6,885 nt of DNA from an archaeon (GTDB taxonomy: Archaea; Hydrothermarchaeota; Hydrothermarchaeia; Hydrothermarchaeales; Hydrothermarchaeaceae). The stretch lies in assembly GCA_018830205.1 (NCBI GenBank), contig JAHJSX010000036.1:1-6885 (forward strand), given 5' to 3'. The position numbers were made by a program, and so were the translations under genes. A model generated the notes under the pieces. It made no database searches and was not told the origin of the DNA. It was given only the letters and a program-made list of their open reading frames with translations. Shown in pieces: positions 1-5,384 of this stretch; position 1 is the first letter of the stretch, and each line of letters begins with the position of its first letter.

Positions 1-13
1 TACTTGATAATCG

Positions 14-22
14 AATATAAAA
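14..22 (-). promoter_or_regulatory. Possible TATA box for a gene beyond the low-coordinate edge
   Basis: The minus strand reads TTTTATATT in the 51 nt after the CBS gene stop. Transcription would start just outside the window. The rest of positions 1-51 is AT-rich with no gene and no clear minus-strand T-run terminator. A T7 run at 34-40 is on the plus strand, where no gene ends. Confidence 0.35.
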
Positions 23-51
23 CTTTAGAACTCTTTTTTTGGCCACTGCGC

Positions 52-444
52 CTAATTGGACGGGTCTGGTAGATTCTTTATCACGTCTCTTACCGAGATT
101 ATCCCAATAATCTCGCCGAAGGTAAATCCCTCCTCATGTTCTCCTTCGACAAAGAGGTGTTTTATACCATGTTCGCTCAATATCTTTAGGGCATCTTGGA
201 GCTCTGCATCAAATTTCACCCTTATCAGCGGCGCGGACATTATGTCTCCGACATAATCTGTTGCCCTTCCCGATGCAAGATACTTCACAAAATCCTTTTC
301 TGTGACTATGCCGACAGGTACACCATCATCTGAAATTGCGATGCTTCCAATTTTCTTTTCTACGATTATCTCTGCTGCTTCCTGTATTGATGTGTCCCCC
401 TGGACGGATACAATATCCTTTTTCATTATGTCTGCTACTTTCAT
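52..444 (-). CDS. Small protein of two CBS domains
   Basis: This 130-residue protein is a stand-alone CBS pair (Bateman module), which usually binds adenosyl ligands such as AMP, ATP or SAM and acts as a cytoplasmic sensor. CBS1 runs from VADIMKKDIVSVQGDTSIQEAA (3-24) to GIVTEKDFVKYL (45-56), and CBS2 from VGDIMSAPLIRVKFDAELQDAL (65-86) to GIISVRDVIKNL (114-125). The T/S-x-x-D ligand-site pattern is present as TEKD (48-51) and SVRD (117-120). Between the strands of CBS2 lies an acidic insertion, EGEHEEGFTFGEI (100-112). No fused catalytic or DNA-binding domain is present, so the target is unknown. The start is the ATG at 442-444, with no ribosome-binding site but a TATA box about 28 bp upstream. 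It is transcribed separately from, or additionally to, the glycan operon, and I see no evidence that the two are functionally linked. The family call is firm; the role is open. Confidence 0.93.
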   Translation of the reverse strand: MKVADIMKKDIVSVQGDTSIQEAAEIIVEKKIGSIAISDDGVPVGIVTEKDFVKYLASGRATDYVGDIMSAPLIRVKFDAELQDALKILSEHGIKHLFVEGEHEEGFTFGEIIGIISVRDVIKNLPDPSN

Positions 445-461
445 TGGTCGAAAAATTATTA

Positions 462-488
462 ATTCCTGATATAAATAGATATTGGAAT
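462..488. promoter_or_regulatory. Imperfect palindrome over the CBS-gene promoter (candidate operator)
   Basis: On the plus strand, arms ATTCCTGATAT (462-472) and ATATTGGAAT (479-488) flank a 6-nt spacer. They are reverse complements except for a one-base length difference and a mismatch in the middle. The dyad spans the TATA box and its upstream edge, where a bound repressor would block TBP/TFB. The same symmetry could form a weak hairpin in readthrough RNA. Function is inferred only from position. Confidence 0.35.
469..477 (-). promoter_or_regulatory. Archaeal TATA box of the CBS-domain gene
   Basis: The minus strand reads TATTTATAT, containing TTTATAT, close to the archaeal TATA consensus. 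Its centre is about 28 bp before the ATG at 442-444. The normal TATA-to-start-site distance puts the transcription start within a few bases of the ATG, which fits the lack of a ribosome-binding site and predicts a leaderless mRNA. Confidence 0.6.
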
Positions 489-506
489 CGCATTTTCAGG
501 AGGCGC

Positions 507-1145
507 CTAATCAAATATCGGCCCGCCGTAGTCTCCTTTTTGGCTGTAGCCTGCGCTCTCCCAGTATCCGCGATACTCTGGGTCATCTGTTAGCTCGATT
601 TTAGTTATCCATTTTATCCACTTGTACCCCCACTTGTCCTCAGCAACAAGCACGAAGGGATAGCCCCTTTCAGGCGGAACCGTGACGTTGTTCATCCTGT
701 ATGCCATGATGATGTCTTTGTCATAAAAATAACTAAGTGGGTGTGACGTGGAATAGCCGTCATACGCATGGAATATCACAGTGTTTGCCTCGGGGCTTGG
801 CCCGGCTTCGTCCAGCAGGTCCCGCAGGAGTATCCCTTCCCACAAAATCGTGACACTCCAACCCTCAACGCAGGTAAGTTTCACGACCTTTGAGTATTTC
901 TGGCGGTCAAGCACCTCATCATATGTATAAATTTTTGGCTCATCTACGAGTCCCGTGACCTCCAGCCTGTAATCGTAGAGAGGGATATACTGGGGGCCTT
1001 TTATTGAATTCTCCCGGAAATCGTTGACTGATGAAAGTTCCTTGCCCTCGTACTCGGTTATCTCGACCTCGTCAAGTATTATTATGTCTTCCTGGATGCA
1101 TCCTGTTATCAAAACAAAGGCAATTAAAAGCATTATTTTTTTCAT
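507..1145 (-). CDS. Lipoprotein with sulfite-oxidase-like molybdopterin-binding domain (PF00174)
   Basis: From the ATG at 1143-1145 this is a 212-residue protein with a lipoprotein signal peptide: MKK, a hydrophobic core and lipobox ITGC, giving lipidated Cys16. The rest is one oxidoreductase molybdopterin-binding domain of the sulfite oxidase/YedY fold. LTCVEGW (90-96) carries Cys92, the expected molybdenum thiolate ligand. WEGILLRDLLDEAG (102-115), FHAYDGYSTSHPL (125-137), PPERGYPFVLVAEDKWGYKW (157-176) and IKWITKIEL (177-185) follow the family pattern. There is no dimerisation domain or heme domain, so it is a minimal version. The substrate is unknown; sulfite or sulfoxide activity would be a guess. 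The signal has no twin arginine. One sequon (Asn153-Val-Thr) is present. An upstream in-frame ATG at 1161-1163 would spoil the signal and overlap the previous gene, so it is not preferred. The gene follows the sugar-phosphate transferase by 1 nt and is the last of the long operon. Confidence 0.88.
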   Translation of the reverse strand: MKKIMLLIAFVLITGCIQEDIIILDEVEITEYEGKELSSVNDFRENSIKGPQYIPLYDYRLEVTGLVDEPKIYTYDEVLDRQKYSKVVKLTCVEGWSVTILWEGILLRDLLDEAGPSPEANTVIFHAYDGYSTSHPLSYFYDKDIIMAYRMNNVTVPPERGYPFVLVAEDKWGYKWIKWITKIELTDDPEYRGYWESAGYSQKGDYGGPIFD

Positions 1146-1146
1146 T

Positions 1147-2067
1147 TTAAACCCACATTGCAAGACCCACTGCCGCTACGCAGCACACCGCCTCCACTGC
1201 CCATACCCGCAAGACTGCCTCTGGCTCCCTCAATGGCTTGCGCCTGATGAAAAATCTTGCAAGAGACATGTTTGAACCAGCCGGCACAAATAGCTGTCCA
1301 TCCCTTAGCTCTGTCGGTGTCTGGGACTCCCGTGTCATGACTCCCACTGAAAGGTATTTTAGGGCTGCATCAGCGATGTATGGTGCCAGGATTATTGCCC
1401 CGAAAAGCTCTATTTTTGATATTATCATTGTGGTAAAAAGCGCTGCGCCGATGATGAGCGTTCCAACATCGCCAGGGAATACACTCGCAGGATATCGATT
1501 GTAGTAAAGAAATGCCAGAAGTGCGAAAAACATGGCCCCAGAAATGATGGCCCCCTCAGTCGAGCCGTTCAGGTATGCCACAACTGCCATTCCAAGGCTC
1601 GCGATTGCCCCTGTTCCGATTTCAAGGCCGTTGAACCCCGCGAGCATGTTTGTAAAATTGCATGCAAACATGAAAAAGATGGGCACGAAAATAAGATACA
1701 AAATCCCAAGGTCCTGTCCCGACAATGTCGGTTTTGCAAATGGGATTAATAAAAGTCCAACAGCACTAAGAGCTAGGACTTTTTGTTTTGCTGAAAGCCG
1801 CCTTTTTCCATCGACTATCCCTACTAGCCCGATGAGCATGACCACGACAAGCCCCAGCAAAAGCCGTGAGTCCGGGTTAAAAAAATATGCCGCGATTATC
1901 GATATTGAAAATCCAAGAAGTACTGCAATGCCCCCCATCTCAGGGATTTCAACTTTCTCGGCTTTATGAAGGTCTATTCCTGTGATGCCTTTTTCTGCGA
2001 GTTTATTTTTTAAAATCGGCGTTAATACAAATGTGACAAAAAACGCAGCTGCAAAAAATTGGAGCAT
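1147..2067 (-). CDS. Polyprenyl/dolichyl-phosphate GlcNAc-1-phosphate transferase homologue (Alg7/AglH/MraY-WecA superfamily, PF00953)
   Basis: Enzymes of this family start lipid-linked glycan synthesis by moving a sugar phosphate (usually GlcNAc-1-P from UDP-GlcNAc) onto a polyprenyl or dolichyl phosphate in the membrane. From the ATG this protein has 306 residues, normal for archaeal members, with about 9-10 membrane segments. Motifs are DLHKAEKVEIPEMGG (32-46), a cytoplasmic loop with VDGKRRLSAKQK (85-96), NFTNMLAGFNGLEIGTG (137-153, of the Alg7/archaeal type rather than the bacterial DGxDGL type) and FPGDVGTLIIGA (197-208, with the metal-site Asp200). The loop at 86-87 reads Asp-Gly where the family has Asp-Asp, so activity needs testing. 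The frame could also start at TTG 2071-2073, overlapping the upstream stop by 4 nt; I chose the ATG 2 nt after that stop. Neither has a good ribosome-binding site, and coupling is likely. Its stop is 1 nt before the lipoprotein gene. Confidence 0.9.
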   Translation of the reverse strand: MLQFFAAAFFVTFVLTPILKNKLAEKGITGIDLHKAEKVEIPEMGGIAVLLGFSISIIAAYFFNPDSRLLLGLVVVMLIGLVGIVDGKRRLSAKQKVLALSAVGLLLIPFAKPTLSGQDLGILYLIFVPIFFMFACNFTNMLAGFNGLEIGTGAIASLGMAVVAYLNGSTEGAIISGAMFFALLAFLYYNRYPASVFPGDVGTLIIGAALFTTMIISKIELFGAIILAPYIADAALKYLSVGVMTRESQTPTELRDGQLFVPAGSNMSLARFFIRRKPLREPEAVLRVWAVEAVCCVAAVGLAMWV

Positions 2068-2069
2068 TT

Positions 2070-3191
2070 TCAAGTACCCAAATTTAGTTCATAGAAATAA
2101 ACATTGTCATCGCTTGAGGCTGCTGCCAGGTATTTGCTGTCTGGTGAGAATGCAAGGCGATTAACATTGCCACCAAGCCGCGACTGCCACACCAAGCCCC
2201 CCTGGATATTAAAGATGTAAAGGTTATCGTCCCATGAACCAAGTGCTACATATTTGTCATCTGGAGAAATCGCAACTCCATTGTTTGAGTCGCCGGTCAC
2301 GTAGCTCCACAGCATATTGCCGGACTTATCGTATACATATAATGTCCTGTCCTGCGCTACTGCTGCTATATACTCTCCACTTTTTGATATGCTTACCCCA
2401 TATATGAAACTTTTTTCGCCAGGGTTTACCTTCCAGAGCATGTTGCCTTTTGAATCGAGCAGGTAGACATTTCTATCATCGGCCCCGGCAGCAATGTAGT
2501 CTCCATTGGCAGATGATGCAACATCCCACACACCAAATGCGCTCTCTTGTGTCTTGTACTCCCATTTCTTCCCACCGGCCCCGTTATATGCATAAATGTT
2601 TTCATCTGTGGACGCAGCTGCTATTGTTGTTTTATCGCTGGTTATATCCACCCCCATTAATTTTGGAACTTTGCGCGACCATGTCTTGTACCCCCTGTTA
2701 TTAAATGAGTACAGGTAGCCATCAGGCGTGAGATAGCTCGCCGCTATTATAGTTTTTCCATCAGGGGTTATCACTACGTCTCTAGCGCCGCCTTGAAGTT
2801 TGTAATTCCACAAAAGGCCTCCTGTTTTATTTAGCAGGTAGACCCTGAAATCGGATGATGCTGCGGCCACGTATTCTCCATTGGAAGATATTCCGACGCT
2901 GTTTACATCACCTTTTGTCGCATATGTCCACAAGAGATTAACTGGCGGCGGGGGTGTTGGCGGGGGCGGCGTGGTTGGTTGAGCAGGGGTTGGAGGTGGT
3001 GCCGTTGTCGTCGGCGGAGGTGGTGGGGGTGGAGGAAGAGTAATTGCGGTGGGCAGGGTTGCCTGTTTTTTTAAGGCAGCTGATGTGTATGGCTCAATGT
3101 CTGTAATTTTGTGGGGTGGTTCATATACAACGAGTGCAGCGGACTGCACGATAACAATGATTAATAATGCGCTTACAATGCCATTTTCCAT
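2070..3191 (-). CDS. Membrane-anchored seven-bladed WD40/PQQ-like beta-propeller protein with Pro/Thr stalk
   Basis: This 373-residue protein has three parts. Residues ~5-23 form one hydrophobic segment, a signal peptide or N-terminal anchor with no basic n-region. Residues ~46-84 are a Pro/Thr linker with an eight-proline run at 53-60, a likely extended stalk. Residues 86-373 hold seven ~40-residue repeats starting near 86, 127, 169, 208, 251, 293 and 333, each built as LLW-Y...V.ISPDGKYIAAAS.D..VYL.D..G. Seven blades would close a complete propeller. The repeats mix WD40-like (SPDGKYIAA) and PQQ-like (G-x-LLW) features; no catalytic residues are evident, so a binding or scaffold role is likeliest. 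It should sit outside the membrane. One N-glycosylation sequon (Asn121-Lys-Thr) is visible. It lies in the operon between a polymerase-like gene and the sugar-phosphate transferase, which its stop codon abuts. Its partner is unknown; it could be a glycoprotein client or an assembly factor. Confidence 0.88.
   Translation of the reverse strand: MENGIVSALLIIVIVQSAALVVYEPPHKITDIEPYTSAALKKQATLPTAITLPPPPPPPPTTTAPPPTPAQPTTPPPPTPPPPVNLLWTYATKGDVNSVGISSNGEYVAAASSDFRVYLLNKTGGLLWNYKLQGGARDVVITPDGKTIIAASYLTPDGYLYSFNNRGYKTWSRKVPKLMGVDITSDKTTIAAASTDENIYAYNGAGGKKWEYKTQESAFGVWDVASSANGDYIAAGADDRNVYLLDSKGNMLWKVNPGEKSFIYGVSISKSGEYIAAVAQDRTLYVYDKSGNMLWSYVTGDSNNGVAISPDDKYVALGSWDDNLYIFNIQGGLVWQSRLGGNVNRLAFSPDSKYLAAASSDDNVYFYELNLGT
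2073..2936 (-). repeat. Seven tandem ~40-codon beta-propeller repeats
   Basis: Seven protein-level repeats of 39-43 residues fill residues 86-373. They are diverged at DNA level and are conserved mainly at the D/N-G turn, the AAAS segment, the VYLLD strand and the G-x-LLW strand. The divergence argues for an old propeller rather than recent tandem duplication. Confidence 0.8.
2940..3056 (-). repeat. Low-complexity Pro/Thr-coding tract (stalk of the propeller protein)
   Basis: Codons 46-84 are nearly all CCN and ACN on the minus strand, seen as G-rich simple sequence (GGC, GGT, GGG units) on the plus strand. It includes eight consecutive proline codons. Such a tract can change length by slippage in multiples of three. 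Confidence 0.8.
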
Positions 3192-3196
3192 TTTAT

Positions 3197-3201
3197 CCCT
3201 C
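3197..3201 (-). promoter_or_regulatory. Ribosome-binding site of the propeller gene
   Basis: The minus strand reads GAGGG, 5 nt before the ATG at 3189-3191, in the 28-nt gap after the second Wzy-like gene. A second GAGGG lies a few bases further upstream. No TATA-like box is visible in the gap, so no separate promoter is supported. Confidence 0.6.
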
Positions 3202-3219
3202 TAAATCTACCCTCTCTAG

Positions 3220-4419
3220 CTAATTTAACTTTTTGGTCTGCGATATGGCCAGATACAAAAGCGCCAGATAGAACAAAATGCTCGTTAGCTGCAGACCGAC
3301 CTCGATTAAAATGAAGGTATGGGTCAGCGCTATCGCATAAAGGCATGTCAAAATAGTGTCCCCTCGCATGCGGTCCATGATGCCAAGATAGGCCCCTATG
3401 AAAAAGCTTGTTGCAAACGCGCCAATGATACCAAAGTCAAGCATTCCCGGGCCAATCAGCGTGGATGTGATTATGTGAGGCTCCGCGTAAAGCGGGCCAA
3501 GGACTTTTATGCTGACAATCATCTGCGTTGCATCAAGAAGCGCCTCGCCGCCAAGAGCGCCAAATGGGAAACTCATGCCCACAACAGCGTCGAAGACGGC
3601 GAAGGTAAAGCCGGCCCGATAAAAGATGTAGTAAGCTTCCGGTACGTTCCAGGACCCATATGCAACTTCTGCTATAAACGTTCCAGCAATCGCAAGTATC
3701 AACACGACTGCCACAAGACCTGCCCCGATTTCTTGGAGTTTCACTCTTTTGAGCAAAAGGCCTGTGATGCTTGCCGAAGCAATTATTGCTATCGCGTCTG
3801 ACTTGAAGCCAGACATGATGGCCAGCGCTAAAAGGAGCAGGATGGCAGGAAATGCGGTCCTCTTTTTGTAAAATGCGATTAAAAATGATGCGCTTAAAAC
3901 TGCAAACCCATGGAATATTGCCCTCGATGGGTCAATCGCCGTGGCCTCGCGGGACACTGTTTCAAGAATCGGTATGCCCTTGTAAAGTATCGCAAGCGAT
4001 GCAAGCATTGCGAGCAGGAAGGCCGCCCACGTGATTTTTGGGTCATTGATTTTCTTTGATATAGAAAACAAAAGCAGTGTGAAACCCCCCGATGCCACAA
4101 TCAGCAATACTGGGTGTATCGGGAACGTTGTATAAAGCGCCAGAAAAGCTGCAACGAAAACGCCCCCCAGTACCGGGTTTGCCTTAACTTTAATTCTTCT
4201 TCCAAAAATCGCTGATGCAGAAAGGATGACTATTGAAAGGAGTGTTATGACATATGTCAAAAGTCCGGGCTTTGAAAAATGACCACCCGGTGCGATCAAG
4301 TACCTGCTTGTATCCGGAATGATATATGACAAAAATGCAAATGAGATAAATAAAAGATACACCAGAGGGACTGCGAGTTCTGGCCTAAGCGCGCGCTCCA
4401 AGGTCTTCATATAATCCAT
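3220..4419 (-). CDS. Wzy-like polytopic membrane protein, copy 2 (paralogue of the 5385-6689 gene)
   Basis: From the chosen ATG this is a 399-residue membrane protein with about 10-12 hydrophobic segments. An upstream in-frame ATG would add 20 polar residues but has no comparable ribosome-binding site. It is homologous to the first polymerase-like gene: PLVYLLFISF (18-27) matches PLVYLAFVCI there, GFKSDAIAI (204-212) matches GYRTQIIVS, and TSTLIGPGMLDFGIIGA (318-334) matches TSTLFGTVVLDFGILGI, followed in both by a hydrophobic helix and an acidic E-x-G-L segment (373-376 here). A hydrophilic stretch between about 250 and 320 would be the external loop. By family it may polymerise or transfer lipid-linked glycans outside the membrane; this is inference. 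The GPRLGPR element of copy 1 is absent, so the two may differ in substrate or reaction. It overlaps the glycosyltransferase by 35 nt and ends 28 nt before the propeller gene. Confidence 0.78.
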   Translation of the reverse strand: MDYMKTLERALRPELAVPLVYLLFISFAFLSYIIPDTSRYLIAPGGHFSKPGLLTYVITLLSIVILSASAIFGRRIKVKANPVLGGVFVAAFLALYTTFPIHPVLLIVASGGFTLLLFSISKKINDPKITWAAFLLAMLASLAILYKGIPILETVSREATAIDPSRAIFHGFAVLSASFLIAFYKKRTAFPAILLLLALAIMSGFKSDAIAIIASASITGLLLKRVKLQEIGAGLVAVVLILAIAGTFIAEVAYGSWNVPEAYYIFYRAGFTFAVFDAVVGMSFPFGALGGEALLDATQMIVSIKVLGPLYAEPHIITSTLIGPGMLDFGIIGAFATSFFIGAYLGIMDRMRGDTILTCLYAIALTHTFILIEVGLQLTSILFYLALLYLAISQTKKLN

Positions 4420-5383
4420 CGATTTCACCCCCCATCTTCTCCCATGTGAATCCGTTTGCCTTTTCAAATCCATTTTCAATCAGAGTTTTCCTTAACTCCT
4501 CCGCTTGTAGAACTCTGTCAATTGCTTCGGCCAGCTGTTCAATGTTCTCCCTTTCCACCAGAATGCCGCTTTGCCCATCCGCCACAATCTCTGGTATTCC
4601 TCCAACGTTCGCAGCAACAACTGGAACTCCTGCCGCCATTGCTTCAAGCAGCACGAGGCCGAAACCCTCCTCTTTTGATGGGAGCACCAGCACTTCGCTT
4701 TTTTCCAGTACATTTTTTATTCCTTTTCTCCTTCCCAAAAACTGGATATTGCCTTTTGCCATTGCTTCAAGCCGCCTCCTTTCTGGCCCATCTCCTACGA
4801 TTATTAAATTCGTATTTTCTGTTTCAATTTTCTTAAATGCCGCTATAAGGACATCGACCCCTTTTTGGGGAACGAGGCTGCCAATGAATGTGACAACGCG
4901 GCCATCGGGCTCGAATGGCTCTGAGTCTTCAGAGAGCGTAACCCCGCCATATATAACATCAATGCGCTCCTGCGGCACTCCCATCTTTTCCACTTCCCCT
5001 TTCAGGAAATTGCTTACCGCGATGACCCTGTCGGCCCTTTTCAAAACAAAGCGCATGACTTGTCCTGCAAGCAGGTTTTTGGAGAGGAGTGTGATATCCG
5101 AGCCGTGGACCGTTATTATGAGGGGTTTACTTTTGAAGTACTTCAAAAGAAGGCCGAGAAAGCCCTGCGGGAGCGCATAGTGTGCATGGATGATGTCAAA
5201 AGACTTGAAAATCCCATTAAAAAATCCCAAAAACACAAAGAAAAATGCCCTTAAAAATGGAATGTTTACTGTGTTGGAATATGTAATGATTTCAAAATCT
5301 GCTCTGGAATGTTCCATAAGCCGCGCAACGTGGGTTGAAATGCCGCCTCCGGTGCCCCACTGCGTAACAAGTAGCACTTGCAT
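4385..5383 (-). CDS. GT4-family glycosyltransferase (GT-B fold)
   Basis: This 332-residue protein is a retaining glycosyltransferase of the GT4 family, expected to move a sugar from a nucleotide-sugar to a lipid-linked or nascent glycan at the cytoplasmic face. The N-terminal acceptor domain shows the glycine-rich loop TGGGISTHV (11-19), HAHYALP (66-72) and THE-like HGSD (93-96). The C-terminal donor domain has FIGSLVPQKGVDVLI (166-180), VGDGPERRRLE (196-206) and the signature EEGFGLVLLEAMAAGVPVVA (238-257), with the E-X7-E pair at Glu239 and Glu247. An aromatic stretch at 43-59 may touch the membrane. The sugar donor cannot be read from sequence. Its ATG comes 1 nt after the stop of the upstream Wzy-like gene with no clear ribosome-binding site, so translation is probably coupled. 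Its 3' end overlaps the next gene by about 35 nt. Being between two polymerase-like genes, it most likely helps build the repeat unit they handle. Confidence 0.93.
   Translation of the reverse strand: MQVLLVTQWGTGGGISTHVARLMEHSRADFEIITYSNTVNIPFLRAFFFVFLGFFNGIFKSFDIIHAHYALPQGFLGLLLKYFKSKPLIITVHGSDITLLSKNLLAGQVMRFVLKRADRVIAVSNFLKGEVEKMGVPQERIDVIYGGVTLSEDSEPFEPDGRVVTFIGSLVPQKGVDVLIAAFKKIETENTNLIIVGDGPERRRLEAMAKGNIQFLGRRKGIKNVLEKSEVLVLPSKEEGFGLVLLEAMAAGVPVVAANVGGIPEIVADGQSGILVERENIEQLAEAIDRVLQAEELRKTLIENGFEKANGFTWEKMGGEIDGLYEDLGARA
4425..4429 (-). promoter_or_regulatory. Ribosome-binding site that sets the start of the second Wzy-like gene
   Basis: The minus strand reads GGTGA, 5 nt before the ATG at 4417-4419. 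It lies inside the glycosyltransferase gene. It favours this ATG over the in-frame ATG at 4477-4479, which would give a 95-nt overlap, and over the one at 4408-4410, which is too far from it. Confidence 0.65.
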
Positions 5384-5384
5384 G

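Noticed and set aside
31..40. T-rich run on the plus strand as a terminator
   Set aside because: It would terminate plus-strand transcription, but no plus-strand gene is supported in the window. On the minus strand it is an A-run.
445..506. Terminator between the lipoprotein gene and the CBS gene
   Set aside because: Only a T5 run (minus strand, 451-455) and the promoter dyad are present. The T5 lies at the expected start region of the CBS transcript, so I cannot separate terminator from promoter.
498..513. Shared GCGCCTAAT at the 3' ends of both the lipoprotein gene (504-512) and the CBS gene (48-56)
   Set aside because: Nine bases around a TAG stop, with no extension of identity on either side; most likely chance.
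3120..3191. Type IV pilin-like (class III) signal at the propeller N-terminus, with Gly followed by Ile-Val and a hydrophobic run
   Set aside because: The residue before the Gly is Asn, not the charged residue expected before the cleavage site, and the usual basic n-region is missing. A Sec signal or plain anchor is more likely.
3319..3801. Plus-strand open frame of 160 codons, rich in Cys, Lys and Arg
   Set aside because: It is antisense to the second Wzy-like gene. The composition is what the complement of hydrophobic-helix codons gives, and there is no ribosome-binding site, promoter or family motif.
4446..5180. Plus-strand open frame of 244 codons
   Set aside because: It is the reverse-complement shadow of the well-supported GT4 glycosyltransferase. 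The protein is Ser/Pro-rich with no recognisable motif.
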